Assembly (NCBI RefSeq): GCF_003001935.1
Contig: NZ_PVNG01000007.1
Location: forward strand, 124,001-188,000
Source: Nonomuraea fuscirosea
GTDB taxonomy: Bacteria > Actinomycetota > Actinomycetes > Streptosporangiales > Streptosporangiaceae
Reading direction: 5' to 3'
Length of the DNA stretch: 64,000 bases
Position 1 is the first letter of the stretch, and every line of letters begins with the position of its first letter. The translations under genes were made by a program, and so were the position numbers. The notes under the pieces are model-generated. The model ran no database searches. It had not been told where the DNA came from and saw only the letters and a list, made by a program, of their open reading frames with translations. Positions 28,367 to 37,881 of the stretch are shown here, one piece after another.

Positions 28367-29716
28367 TTATCCGTACATACCCGGCGCCGTCGCCGTGTGA
28401 TCGTTCACCGCGTGCACGGCGCCCTTCTCGTCGCGCCACAGCCGCCAGCCGTCCTGGCTGCCCGTGAACCAGGGCGGCGGGGCCGTGGCGGGGGAGACCC
28501 GCTTGCCGGTGGCCAGGTCGTACTCGCAGAGGGCGGCGGTGGCGTAGAAGCCGGGCGCCTGCCCGCGCAGCGGCAGCGGCTTGGGGTCGGTGACGCAGAA
28601 GGACCAGCCGCGCTCCTCCTCGACCGGCACGGGCCGGCCCGAGGCGATGTCGAACGCCGTGCCCTTGGCGTCGTGCTTGAGGAAGCCGAGCCGGTCCATC
28701 CCGTCGGGGAAGGCCAGCCACCAGCCGGATCCGGGCACGTCGGCGGCGGTGATCTGGCCGAGCACCCGGCCCGAGGCCGAGTCGAGCCGGGCGAAGCCGC
28801 CGTAGCCGCCCTGGCGGTCCACCGGGCGCACGACCGGCGCGGCGCCGGGGTTGCCGCTGGGATAGACGCGGACGACGGAGGGCCGCATCCAGTTGATCGT
28901 CCCGTCGGCGATCCGCACGGAGAAGAGCCCGAAGGTGGAGACCTTCTTGGTCCGCGGGTTCGTGTACGGGGCGACGTAGCCGACCAGGTCGTCGCCGGTC
29001 GAGCCGAAGGCCCAGCCGCCCGACAGGTCGATGCCGGGGCCGAGCGCCTGCTCGATCGGCTGCTGCCACTGCAGCTTGCCGGTCTTCAGCTCGTACGACT
29101 CCACCATGGGGTTGGCGGCCAGCCGCAGCAGCAGCACCCGGCTGTCGTCGGCCCACTCGACCTCGGAGATCCCCGGCAGCTTCCACAGTTGCTTGCCGGT
29201 CGCCGGGTCGAGCACCACCATGCGGGCCTTGGCCAGGGCGGTGTGCTCGGACAGGCACACGTAAGGACCGCATCGCTGCGGCCCGAACGTCGAGTGCACG
29301 GGCCTGGACCACTTCTGCGCGCCCGACAGGGCGTCGCGGGCCACGAGCGTGGCGTTCCAGCGGCCCTTCTTGCCCGGGTCGAGCGCGACGATCACGCTGT
29401 CGCCGCCGGTCGTCTCCACGATCGCGGGGGTGGAGACCCCCATGCCGGGCAGGCGGCCGGCCATGGTGGCGGGGTGGGCCCACAGGCGCCTGCCGTCGCG
29501 CAGGCCGATGGCGACGGTTTCGAGGGCTCCGCCGGGCTTCATCGAGGTCGTGGCGACCACCCCGCCGCCCACGGCCATCCGGCTGACGGCGTTGACCTGG
29601 CTGTTCTCCCAGGTCGTGAACGTGGTGGTGGCCGCGTCGCTGCCGGAGCAGGCCGTCACGGCGAGGGTTCCGGCGAGAGCGAGGGATGGTTTCCAGAGGG
29701 GCCGGAGCACGGGCAA
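28367..29716 (-). CDS. Secreted beta-propeller (PQQ-repeat) lipoprotein
   Basis: 449-residue exported lipoprotein: signal sequence with lipobox VTAC near residues 20-23. The rest is a series of PQQ-like blades, with recurring phrases such as DPATGKQLWKLPG, LKTGKLQWQQPI, DSASGRVLGQI and YDLATGKRVSP. No enzymatic residues are evident; such propellers act as scaffolds or sensors. The start is TTG 29716 or GTG 29710, with GGAG upstream. Same orientation as the SGNH hydrolase gene, 78 bp upstream. Confidence 0.75.
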   Translation of the reverse strand: MPVLRPLWKPSLALAGTLAVTACSGSDAATTTFTTWENSQVNAVSRMAVGGGVVATTSMKPGGALETVAIGLRDGRRLWAHPATMAGRLPGMGVSTPAIVETTGGDSVIVALDPGKKGRWNATLVARDALSGAQKWSRPVHSTFGPQRCGPYVCLSEHTALAKARMVVLDPATGKQLWKLPGISEVEWADDSRVLLLRLAANPMVESYELKTGKLQWQQPIEQALGPGIDLSGGWAFGSTGDDLVGYVAPYTNPRTKKVSTFGLFSVRIADGTINWMRPSVVRVYPSGNPGAAPVVRPVDRQGGYGGFARLDSASGRVLGQITAADVPGSGWWLAFPDGMDRLGFLKHDAKGTAFDIASGRPVPVEEERGWSFCVTDPKPLPLRGQAPGFYATAALCEYDLATGKRVSPATAPPPWFTGSQDGWRLWRDEKGAVHAVNDHTATAPGMYG

Positions 29717-29794
29717 TCCACTCCAAAGTGGGACGAGGAGTGACGGCTCCGACGCGAAGGGTGACCGGCTGGGGGCGTGGTCCCGCCGAGCCGT

Positions 29795-30778
29795 TCAGGC
29801 GTCGTTGACTGGCTCGCCGAGCCGACGGCGGAACAACGTGACCCACTTACCGTGCAGGCCCGTCGCCCGCCCGTCGACCCTGGTCGCGGTGACCTCGGTG
29901 CCGGGCTCCTCCGCGGCCGTAGCCGCCGCGAGATAGATCGGTTGCAGTGCTTCGCCGCGTGCGGGGCGCGGCTCAGGCCACAGTCCCAACGCAGCGCACA
30001 CTGACGGTAGCACCGCGTAAGCGGCCTGCGCGTAACCTCGGTCACTTGGATGGAAACGATCGGGTCCGAACATTTCTGTCGGATTTGTCGCGAACTCCGG
30101 GCCCAGGACGTCGGCGAACGCCACCGTACGGCCGCCGGCGTCCACCACCGCCACCGTCTGCGCCGCGGCGAGCTGCCGGCTCCAGCGCCGCGTCACCCAG
30201 CGCAGCGGCTGCGCGATGGGCCGCACGGTGCCGAGGTCGGGACACGTGCCCACGACCACCTCGACCCCCGCGTCCCTGAGCCGCCGCACGGCCTTGGACA
30301 GATGCCGTACGGCGGTCGCGGGCGGCGTCTGCGTGATGATGTCGTTCGCGCCCACGAAGATCACCGCCAGGTCGGGCTCCATCGCCAGCGCCACGTCCAC
30401 CTGCTCGCCCAGCTCGGCCGAGGGCGCGCCGGACTTGCCCGCGACCACCAGGCGCACCGGACGCTCGGCGACGGCGGCCAGGCCGTTGGCGAGCAGGACG
30501 CCGGGGGTCTTGGCCGGGTCGGTCATGCCCAGGCCCACGGAGGTGGAGTCGCCGAGCATGGCCATTTTGAGTGGTTCGCCGGGAAACGCCCCGTACAGGC
30601 CGTCGGAGACGGGACCGTCGAGTCCGTGAGGCCGGCCGATGGCCTTGCGCGCGAGCAGCCCTTCGGCGATCAGCAGCCCGTACGCCGTGGCTCCGAGAGC
30701 CGTGAGGCCCCCTCCGCCGAGTGCCGCCGCTGTAGCGATCTTCCGCGCCGCGCGCGCCATGCCAGCTGGCCAGACCAC
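29795..30778 (-). CDS. SGNH/GDSL hydrolase
   Basis: 327-residue esterase/lipase-like hydrolase with an N-terminal membrane anchor or signal region. Block I MLGDSTSVGLGM carries the catalytic Ser, block III is FVGANDIITQ and block V DRFHPSDRGYAQAA has the Asp/His pair. Related actinobacterial proteins deacylate cell-envelope glycans or lipids, but the substrate is unknown. The GTG at 30778 has GGAGG seven bases upstream; an internal ATG follows six codons later. It diverges from cbs across a 128-bp control region. Confidence 0.85.
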   Translation of the reverse strand: MVWPAGMARAARKIATAAALGGGGLTALGATAYGLLIAEGLLARKAIGRPHGLDGPVSDGLYGAFPGEPLKMAMLGDSTSVGLGMTDPAKTPGVLLANGLAAVAERPVRLVVAGKSGAPSAELGEQVDVALAMEPDLAVIFVGANDIITQTPPATAVRHLSKAVRRLRDAGVEVVVGTCPDLGTVRPIAQPLRWVTRRWSRQLAAAQTVAVVDAGGRTVAFADVLGPEFATNPTEMFGPDRFHPSDRGYAQAAYAVLPSVCAALGLWPEPRPARGEALQPIYLAAATAAEEPGTEVTATRVDGRATGLHGKWVTLFRRRLGEPVNDA

Positions 30779-30906
30779 GTGGGTGCCCTCCCCGGTCGAA
30801 CTCGGCGGTAGCGTTTGCTTGAAAAGTAGCCGAGGGCCTGCCACCCCCACCGGACCTCGGCCGTCGGCAAGCTGATCAAGCTTCGGCAAAGAAGGTGAAC
30901 ACCTCG

Positions 30907-32277
30907 GTGCGCGTTTACGATTCCCTGGTCGACCTCATGGGGAACACCCCGCTGGTCCGGCTGCACAAAGTCACCGCGGGAGTCCCCGCCCAGGTGCTCG
31001 CCAAGGTCGAGTACTTCAACCCGGGGGGCTCGGTCAAGGACCGCATCGCCGTCCGCATGATCGAGGCCGCGGAGAAGTCGGGCGAGCTGCGCCCGGGCGG
31101 CGTGATCGTGGAGCCCACCTCGGGCAACACGGGTGTGGGGCTGGCCATCGTGGCCCAGCGCAAGGGCTACCGGTGCCTGTTCGTGGTGCCCGACAAGGTG
31201 GCCCAGGACAAGATCTCGGTGCTGCGCGCGTACGGGGCCGAGGTGGTGGTCTGCCCGACCGCGGTCTCGCCCGACCACCCCGACTCCTACTACTCGGTCT
31301 CCGACCGGCTGGCCCGCGAGGTGCCCAACGCCTGGAAGCCCGACCAGTACTCCAACGTCAACAACCCCGACTCCCACTACCACTCGACCGGTCCCGAGGT
31401 GTGGGAGCAGACCGAGGGCAGGGTCACCCACTTCGTGGCCGGCATCGGCACCGGCGGCACGATCAGCGGCACCGGGCGCTACCTGAAGGAGATCTCGGAC
31501 GGGCGGGTGAAGATCATCGGGGCCGACCCCGAGGGCTCCGTCTACTCCGGCGGCTCCGGGCGTCCCTACCTGGTCGAGGGGGTCGGCGAGGACATCTGGC
31601 CGGCCACGTACGACACCGAGGTCTGCGACGAGATCATCGCGGTGTCCGACAAGGAGTCCTTCAACATGACCCGCCGCCTCGCCCGCGAGGAGGGGCTGCT
31701 GGTCGGCGGCTCCTGCGGCATGGCCGTGGTGGCGGCGCTGCGGGTGGCGGCCAAGGCGGCGCCCGACGACGTGGTGGTCGTGCTCCTGCCCGACGGCGGC
31801 CGCGGCTACCTGTCGAAGATCTTCAACGACGACTGGATGGCCGACTACGGCTTCCTGACCACCTCCTCCGACGAGGGCCTGGTCGGCGACGTGCTCGCGC
31901 GCAAGGGGCCGGGGCTGCCGGAGTTCATCCACGCGCACCCCCACGAGTCGGTCAGCACGGCCATCGCGATCATGCGCGAATACTCGGTCTCCCAGCTCCC
32001 GGTCATGAAGGAGGAGCCGCCGGTCATGGCGGCCGAGGTGGTCGGCTCCATCGTCGAGCGCGACCTCCTCGAAGCGCTCTATCACGGCAGGCTCTCCTCC
32101 GATGATCCGATCGCTGATCACATGTCCGCGCCGCTACCCACGATCGGCAGTGGTGAACCTGTGGCGCGTGCGGTGGAAGCGCTGGAGAAGGCCGATGCGG
32201 CCGTTGTGCTGGAAGACGGCAAGCCCTCCGGCCTGCTCACCCGGCAGGACCTGCTCGCCTTCCTGGCCAACCACTAG
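30907..32277 (+). CDS. cbs: Cystathionine beta-synthase
   Basis: 456-residue PLP enzyme joining serine and homocysteine to cystathionine. The PLP lysine is in NPGGSVKDRIAV (Lys44). The substrate loop EPTSGNTGVGLAIVAQ, the phosphate-binding GIGTGGTISGTGRYLKE and VGGSCGMAVVAAL are all present. Two CBS domains (from about residue 335 and about 395) form the C-terminal regulatory module. The GTG at 30907 gives VRVYDSLVDLMGNTPL; a GTG 12 bp upstream sits on the ribosome site. Its stop shares a CTAG with the convergent gene. Confidence 0.95.
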   Translation: MRVYDSLVDLMGNTPLVRLHKVTAGVPAQVLAKVEYFNPGGSVKDRIAVRMIEAAEKSGELRPGGVIVEPTSGNTGVGLAIVAQRKGYRCLFVVPDKVAQDKISVLRAYGAEVVVCPTAVSPDHPDSYYSVSDRLAREVPNAWKPDQYSNVNNPDSHYHSTGPEVWEQTEGRVTHFVAGIGTGGTISGTGRYLKEISDGRVKIIGADPEGSVYSGGSGRPYLVEGVGEDIWPATYDTEVCDEIIAVSDKESFNMTRRLAREEGLLVGGSCGMAVVAALRVAAKAAPDDVVVVLLPDGGRGYLSKIFNDDWMADYGFLTTSSDEGLVGDVLARKGPGLPEFIHAHPHESVSTAIAIMREYSVSQLPVMKEEPPVMAAEVVGSIVERDLLEALYHGRLSSDDPIADHMSAPLPTIGSGEPVARAVEALEKADAAVVLEDGKPSGLLTRQDLLAFLANH

Positions 32278-33131
32278 GGCTTCATGATCGACTGGATCAC
32301 GGTGCCGAGGCCCTCGTCGCCGCGGCCCTCGGCGTCGGCGCGCTCGAACAGCCGCCGCAGCGCCGTCGGCACCGTGATCTCCACCCCGGCCTCCGCCAGC
32401 GCCTCCACGGCGTGGCCGAGGCCGACGGCCTGCATGTGCAGGGAGTTCAGCTCGCCCGGGTACGACCCGGCCGCGAACTCCCCGGCCAGGTGCCCGGCGT
32501 ACCCCATGGGCCCGTCGCCGCCCATCTGGGTGAACAGGTCCCGCGCGAACGGCAGGAACGCCTCCGGCGCCACCCCGGCCGTGCGCAGCATCGCCATCGC
32601 GTGCATGTAGCTGGTCAGGCTGGACCAGAAGATCAGCAGCTGCGCCTGGTAGAACATCATCGCCAGGCCCTCGTCGGCCCCCACGTAGGCGACCTCGCCG
32701 AGCGTCTCCAGCACGGGGACTTGCCGGTCGAGCACCTCCTTCGGGCCGCTGTAGAACGTGTACGCCCCCGGCTGCCCGATCCCCGGCGGCGGCACCATGA
32801 CACCCCCCGTGATCAGCGTGCCCCCGCGCTCCGCCACCCGGCGGGCCGCCTCACGCAGCTCGCCCGGGCTGCCCGAGCTGAGGTTGACCACGACCTTCCC
32901 GTCCAGCCGGGCGTCACCGAAGCTGTCGTACATCGCCTGGTAGCCGATCTGGCTCACCACCAGCAGCTCGCCGTCCACCGCGCTCGCCGCCCGCCTGGCG
33001 CCTCTGTCCATCAGAGGATCCGCCTTGCTTCTTGTACGGTTCCACACCGCCACCTCGTGGCCCGCGGCCAGGAACGTCTCGGCCATCTTCGACCCCATCG
33101 GGCCCAGTCCAACGACTGTCACTTGACTCAT
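32274..33131 (-). CDS. Imine-reductase-like NADPH-dependent dehydrogenase
   Basis: 285-residue beta-hydroxyacid-dehydrogenase superfamily member resembling imine reductases. The Rossmann loop is VTVVGLGPMGSKMAETFL with the NADPH-preferring VWNRTRSKAD. The segment NLSSGSPGELREAARR and the all-helical C-terminal domain (QAQLLIFWSSLTSYMHAMA, HMQAVGLGHAVEAL) match that family. Substrate unknown. ATG start; convergent with cbs, sharing the stop palindrome, and divergent from the AfsR-like gene. Confidence 0.8.
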   Translation of the reverse strand: MSQVTVVGLGPMGSKMAETFLAAGHEVAVWNRTRSKADPLMDRGARRAASAVDGELLVVSQIGYQAMYDSFGDARLDGKVVVNLSSGSPGELREAARRVAERGGTLITGGVMVPPPGIGQPGAYTFYSGPKEVLDRQVPVLETLGEVAYVGADEGLAMMFYQAQLLIFWSSLTSYMHAMAMLRTAGVAPEAFLPFARDLFTQMGGDGPMGYAGHLAGEFAAGSYPGELNSLHMQAVGLGHAVEALAEAGVEITVPTALRRLFERADAEGRGDEGLGTVIQSIMKP

Positions 33132-33188
33132 GCGCCCCACCATCGGGCAGGCCGCTACGGAATTCCTGCGGCTCCGCCACGGGTTGGC

Positions 33189-36100
33189 ATGAATGTGCTG
33201 CGTTTCGAGGTCCTGGGCCCGTTGCGGGTCGTGACGGACGACGGCTCGCCGGTGCGTGTGGCCGAGCCCAAGGTGCGCGCGCTGCTGGCCGACCTGCTCG
33301 CGCACGGCGGCGGCCCCGTCCCGGCGGACCGGCTGATCGACGACCTGTGGGGCGCCCGGCCCGGCCGCAACCCGACCGGCACCCTCCAGGCGCGTGTCTC
33401 CCAGCTGCGCCGCTCGCTCGGCGGGTCTGGCACGGTCGTGCTCGGACCGGCCGGCTACCGGCTGGCCGCCGCCGACTCCGACGCCGCCCGCTTCGCCGCG
33501 CTCGTCGCCCGCCGCTCCGGCGACCCCGCCGCCCGCGCCGCCGAACTGGAGGAGGCCCTGGCGTTGTGGCGCGGGCCGGCCTACGCCGAGTTCGCCGACG
33601 AGGGCTTCGCCCGCGCGGAGGCCGCCCGGCTGGAGGAGCTGCGCCTGACGGCGCTGGAGGAGCAGGCCGAGTTGCGCCTCACGCTGGGCGAGCCCGTCGA
33701 CCTCGGCGACCTGGTGGTCCGCCATCCGCTGCGCGAACGGCTGGTGGCCGCCCACATGACGGCCCTCTACCGGGGCGGGCGGCAGAGCGAGGCGCTGGCG
33801 GCGTACGGGGAGCTGCGCGGGCGGCTGGAGGAGGAGCTGGGGCTGGACCCCTCGCCCCGGCTGGCCGCGCTGCGCCAGGCGATCCTGCGCCAGGAACCGG
33901 GGCTCGGGGGCGCACCCCGTACCAACCTGCCCGCTCCGCTCACGGAGCTGATCGGGCGGGAGGCGGACGTGGCCGCGGTGGGTTCGCTGCTGACGACGTC
34001 CCGGCTGGTGACCCTCACGGGACCGGGTGGCGTCGGCAAAACCCGCCTCGCCCTCGCCGCCGCCGCGACCGGCCCCGCGCCCGCCGACGGGGTGTGGCTG
34101 GTCGAACTGTCCGGCGCAGCCGACCCGGCGGAGGCCCTCGCGGCCGTACTGGGTGTACGCGACGACGCGGTCGCTCCGCTCAGCGACCGTGGCGACGGCC
34201 CCGCTCCGCTGGCGGACGTGCGCGGCGGGCACGGGGACGTTGTCGCTTCGCTCGGGAGGCGTGGGGATGCCACGGCCTCGCTGCGGGTGGGGGGTGGCGT
34301 GGCTGGGGCGATGGTGGAGCGGCTGGCGGAGGTGCTTTCGGGTAAGCGGGTGCTGGTGGTGCTGGACAACTGTGAGCACCTGGTGGAGGCGGTGGCCGGG
34401 CTGGTGTCGCGGTTGCTGCGGGCCGCGCCTGGGCTGCGGGTGCTGGCCACGGGGCAGGAACCGCTGGGGGTGACGGGCGAGCGGGTACGGGTGGTCGAGC
34501 CGCTGCCCGAGGCCGACGCCGTGCGGTTGTTCACCGCCCGTGCGGACGTTCCGGCCGACGAGACCGTGGCGGCCGTGTGCCGGCGGCTCGACGGCATCCC
34601 GCTGGCCTTGGAGCTGGCCGCCACCCGCGTGCGCGCGCTCGGCGTACGGGAGCTCGCCGCGCGGCTGGACGACCGGTTCCGGCTGCTCAGCGCCGGGATG
34701 CGGGACGCGCCCGCCCGGCAGCGCACGCTCAGGGCGATGATCGACTGGAGCTGGGAGCCGCTGGGCGACGCCGAGCGGGTGGTGCTGCGGCGGCTGGCCG
34801 TGCACGCCGACGGGTGCACGCTGGAGGCGGCCGAGGAGGTGTGCGCCGAACCCGGCGTGGACGTGCTCGACACGCTGGCCAGGCTGGTGGACCGCTCGCT
34901 CGTGGTCCGGGTCGAGGGACCCCGCTACCGGCTGCTGGAGTCCGTCGCGGCGTACTGCGTGGAGCGGCTGCGGGAGGCGGGGGAGCACGATCGGATCAGG
35001 GAACGGCACGCCCGCTACTACACGGCGCTCGCGGCGCGGGCCGACCTGCGGGGACCGGGGCAGCGGGAGTGGCTGGCCCGGCTCGACGCCGAGAGCGCCA
35101 ACCTGCGCCTCGCCCTCGCAGGACCGGATGCGTTGCGGCTGGTCAACGCGCTGGCCTGGTACTGGATCCTGCGCGGCCGACTCAACGAAGGCCGCCGCTC
35201 CCTCACCGCGGCCCTGCGCGCCGCCACGTCCGCCGCTGGTGAGGGGGAGGTGGCGCGGGCGTCGGTTTGGCTGGCTGGGATGGAGTTGCTGATCGGCGGG
35301 AGTGCGTCGCCCGTACGGTGGGACGGGCTGGATGCGGCGGGGGTGGCGCTGGCCGACTGGCTGCTGAGTCACGTGCGCTGGGCGTACGGCGATCACCGGG
35401 CGCACGAGGCGGCGGCGGATCGGGCGCTGGTGGCGTTCGAGGCGCTGGGGGATCGGTGGGGGGTCGCGGCGGCTCTGTGTCTGCGAGCCAAGCTGGCCGT
35501 CGGGCGCGCCGATCTGGCCGCCATGGAACGGGACGGGCGGCGGGGGCTGGCGTTGTTCGAGGAGCTGGGTGACGCCTGGGGACGGATCGAGGCCATGGAC
35601 GTCCTCGATCGGGCGGCCGAGATCAGGGGCGACTACGCCGAGGCCCTCCGCCTCAGGGAGGAGGGGCTGCGGCTGGCGGAGGAGCTGGGGTTCGAGGTGT
35701 CGTTCAAGCTGGCGGGGCTGGGCCGGATCGCGCTGCTGGCGGGGGACTACGTGCGGGCGGACGACTACCACGAGCGGGCCAGGGCGCTGGCGGTGGCGCA
35801 GTCGTACAAGTCGGCCGAGGAGAACGCCGTGCTCGGGCTGGCCATGAGCGCGCGGCGGCAGGGCCGGCACGAGGAGGCGGAGGCGTACCTGCTGCCCGTG
35901 CTGGACTGGCTGCGAGGGGTGGAGGGCACGCCCGGGGTGGCGTTCATCATGGCCGAGCTGGGTTTCGCGGCCGAGCAGCGCGGTGCGGGGGCGGCGGCGC
36001 TGAGCAGGCACCGCGAGGGGTACGCGGCCGCGCGGGCCACCGGCGACCCCCGCGCGATCGCACTCGCCCTGGAAGGGCTGGCCGGGGCCCTGTCACTTCC

Positions 36101-36482
36101 CCTTGAGCGCCCTACGACTGAGCGCTGTACGGCTGAGGGCTGTGCAGCTGAGCGTTGTACAGCCGGGGAGCAGGAACAGGAGCTGGAGGTGGAGGCGGCG
36201 GGGCTGCTCGGGGCGGCGGCGGCCATCAGGCGGGCCGCCGGGACGCCGCTGCCGGCCGGCGAGCGGCTGGACGTGGACCGGATCCTCGGTCGCCTGCGCG
36301 CCGCCCTCGGCGATGAGACACTCGCCCGCGCGCTGGCCTCAGGAGAGGGGGAACTCGGCGATCACTTCCCAGGCGCCCTCGGGGGACGGGCCCGCGTAGA
36401 GCCGGCCGCCCAGTGCCTCCACCCGCTCGCCCATCCCGACCAGCCCGAACCCGCCGCCGAGCCGGGACACCCGCGGGTCTGA
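33189..36482 (+). CDS. AfsR/SARP-type large transcriptional regulator (BTAD, NB-ARC, TPR)
   Basis: 1097 residues. The order is OmpR-like winged helix (LRFEVLGPLRVV through RVSQLRRSLGG, 1-90), then the bacterial activation domain with TPR-like helices (to about 240), ending EEELGLDPSPRLAALRQAIL. The NB-ARC ATPase follows, with Walker A LTGPGGVGKTRLAL near 275-288 and Walker B VLVVLDNCEHL near 388, and then a long TPR region. The NB-ARC is swollen by a Gly/Ala/Arg-rich insert, and residues ~973-992 are a 15-bp repeat expansion. The last ~48 codons overlap the convergent kinase gene. The target genes are unknown. Confidence 0.88.
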   Translation: MNVLRFEVLGPLRVVTDDGSPVRVAEPKVRALLADLLAHGGGPVPADRLIDDLWGARPGRNPTGTLQARVSQLRRSLGGSGTVVLGPAGYRLAAADSDAARFAALVARRSGDPAARAAELEEALALWRGPAYAEFADEGFARAEAARLEELRLTALEEQAELRLTLGEPVDLGDLVVRHPLRERLVAAHMTALYRGGRQSEALAAYGELRGRLEEELGLDPSPRLAALRQAILRQEPGLGGAPRTNLPAPLTELIGREADVAAVGSLLTTSRLVTLTGPGGVGKTRLALAAAATGPAPADGVWLVELSGAADPAEALAAVLGVRDDAVAPLSDRGDGPAPLADVRGGHGDVVASLGRRGDATASLRVGGGVAGAMVERLAEVLSGKRVLVVLDNCEHLVEAVAGLVSRLLRAAPGLRVLATGQEPLGVTGERVRVVEPLPEADAVRLFTARADVPADETVAAVCRRLDGIPLALELAATRVRALGVRELAARLDDRFRLLSAGMRDAPARQRTLRAMIDWSWEPLGDAERVVLRRLAVHADGCTLEAAEEVCAEPGVDVLDTLARLVDRSLVVRVEGPRYRLLESVAAYCVERLREAGEHDRIRERHARYYTALAARADLRGPGQREWLARLDAESANLRLALAGPDALRLVNALAWYWILRGRLNEGRRSLTAALRAATSAAGEGEVARASVWLAGMELLIGGSASPVRWDGLDAAGVALADWLLSHVRWAYGDHRAHEAAADRALVAFEALGDRWGVAAALCLRAKLAVGRADLAAMERDGRRGLALFEELGDAWGRIEAMDVLDRAAEIRGDYAEALRLREEGLRLAEELGFEVSFKLAGLGRIALLAGDYVRADDYHERARALAVAQSYKSAEENAVLGLAMSARRQGRHEEAEAYLLPVLDWLRGVEGTPGVAFIMAELGFAAEQRGAGAAALSRHREGYAAARATGDPRAIALALEGLAGALSLPLERPTTERCTAEGCAAERCTAGEQEQELEVEAAGLLGAAAAIRRAAGTPLPAGERLDVDRILGRLRAALGDETLARALASGEGELGDHFPGALGGRARVEPAAQCLHPLAHPDQPEPAAEPGHPRV
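36105..36164 (+). repeat. 15-bp tandem repeat, four copies, inside the AfsR-like gene
   Basis: Units starting GAGCG at 36105, 36120 and 36150 and GAGGG at 36135 encode the diverged pentapeptides ERPTT, ERCTA, EGCAA and ERCTA. In frame and likely unstructured, between TPR helices. Confidence 0.8.
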
Positions 36483-37481
36483 GCCGGAGCCGAAGTTCCG
36501 TACGCGCAGCACCGTCACCCGTTCGAAGCGGCGCAGATCCGCTTCCACCCAGGCGGTGCGGGCGGCGTGCTTGCGGATGTTCGTGAGGGCTTCCTGGAGC
36601 ACCCGGTGCAGGGTCGTCATCACCTCGGGCGGCAGCGTGCGGTCGTCCAGCCCCTGGCCGATCTCGAAGGCCACCTTCGGCCCCTCCGAGGAGAACCGGT
36701 CGGCCAGCATCCGCAGGTCGGCCAGCGTGATGCCCGGTTTCCTGGCCGCCTCGTCCTGCGCGCGCAGCACCGTGACCATGCGCCGCATCGAGGTCAGCGC
36801 CTCCGAGCCCGCCGACGCGATCGCGTCCAGCGCGGGGGCCACCGCGTCCGGCCGGGTCTCCGCGACCGTACGGGCGGCCTGGGCCTGCACGACGATGCCG
36901 GTGATGTGGTGGGCGACCAGGTCGTGCAGCTCCCTGGCCAGCTCCAGGCGTTCGGCCCGGCGTACCGAGTGCACCGCCTCCGTCCGGCGTTCCTGCTGGA
37001 AGCGCAGGTAGCCGCCCGCGCCCGCGGCCATCGACCACCCCGCGAACAGCACGAACGAGAACACCAGCCCCGCCCCGTCGTAGTCGCGCCCGCTCCCTTC
37101 GATCATCAGGACGACCAGCGCCGCGATGGTCAGCACCGCCGCCCGGTGCAGCGGCTGGATGTGCCGCAGCACGCCGATGAGCAGGATGAGCAGCGCGCCC
37201 GTCTCCGTCATGCCCGGCGCGCCCGCCGTCCCGGTCAGGCCGATCACCATGGACGAGACGAACGACAGGCCCAGCAGGACGCAGAACCCCTCCAGCCGGT
37301 ACCTGCGCCGCAGCATCACCGCGGCGATGCCGGCCGCGCCGCAGAAGGGGACCAGCCACTGGAACGTCCCGACGGAGGTCGCGAGCACGAGGTCGATCAG
37401 CAGCATCATGCCGAGCCAGCCGAGCATCGCCAGCTCGCTGAGCCGGCGGAGCCAGTACACGACCCGTTTCGAATCCCCCAC
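36339..37481 (-). CDS. Orphan sensor histidine kinase (HisKA_3, DesK/NarX type)
   Basis: About 380 residues. Five to six membrane helices are followed by the dimerisation box RLELARELHDLVAHHITG, with the phospho-accepting His near residue 186, and the HATPase region LHRVLQEALTNIRKHA and GGGFGLVGMGERVEALGG. This type normally pairs with a LuxR-family response regulator, and none lies next to it. GTG start at 37481; a TTG at 37511 is an alternative. Its last 144 bp overlap the 3' end of the AfsR-like gene on the other strand. Confidence 0.88.
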   Translation of the reverse strand: MGDSKRVVYWLRRLSELAMLGWLGMMLLIDLVLATSVGTFQWLVPFCGAAGIAAVMLRRRYRLEGFCVLLGLSFVSSMVIGLTGTAGAPGMTETGALLILLIGVLRHIQPLHRAAVLTIAALVVLMIEGSGRDYDGAGLVFSFVLFAGWSMAAGAGGYLRFQQERRTEAVHSVRRAERLELARELHDLVAHHITGIVVQAQAARTVAETRPDAVAPALDAIASAGSEALTSMRRMVTVLRAQDEAARKPGITLADLRMLADRFSSEGPKVAFEIGQGLDDRTLPPEVMTTLHRVLQEALTNIRKHAARTAWVEADLRRFERVTVLRVRNFGSGSDPRVSRLGGGFGLVGMGERVEALGGRLYAGPSPEGAWEVIAEFPLS

Positions 37482-37619
37482 GGCCCCGAGCCTAAGCCGC
37501 AAGTCGGACAAGTCGTATCAACCGTTCGGCCGAGGCGGCTCTGCGGAGACCAGCCCTTCAGCGGAGGCGCGACGCGGGGTGCCTCACCGATGCTGGATAT
37601 GTCGGAAGGGGACAGAGAA

Positions 37620-37814
37620 ATGGTTGCCATCGGGTTCGCGCTGCTGAGTCTCGGGCTGGTCGTCGCGGTACTGCTCGCGCTGGCCGACCCCGTGCTGCTC
37701 TCGCGCATCAACGGGGAAGAGGCGCGCGGCGGCAGCGGCCGGTTCGTCAAGGCGGACGTCGTACGGCTCCCGCCCCGGTCAGGCGGGGACCGGCAGGAGC
37801 CGAAGGCGGCCTGA
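37620..37814 (+). CDS. Small membrane protein, unknown
   Basis: 64 residues: one N-terminal helix (AIGFALLSLGLVVAVLLALA) and a basic/Pro-rich cytoplasmic tail. Not recognised. The ATG has GGAAGGGG nine bases upstream; in-frame ATGs at 37590 and 37599 are weaker. It diverges from the sensor kinase gene and is followed by a strong hairpin. The membrane helix and ribosome site support expression. Confidence 0.5.
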   Translation: MVAIGFALLSLGLVVAVLLALADPVLLSRINGEEARGGSGRFVKADVVRLPPRSGGDRQEPKAA

Positions 37815-37881
37815 CCGACCCGGCTCGCGCGGGCATGGTGCGCGAGCCCCACGGGGGCCGTCGGGGACGGAACCCTCGTGA

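Noticed and set aside
32412..33188. Upstream extension of the AfsR-like frame
   Set aside because: Runs antisense through the imine-reductase-like gene; homology of the regulator begins at the ATG at 33189.
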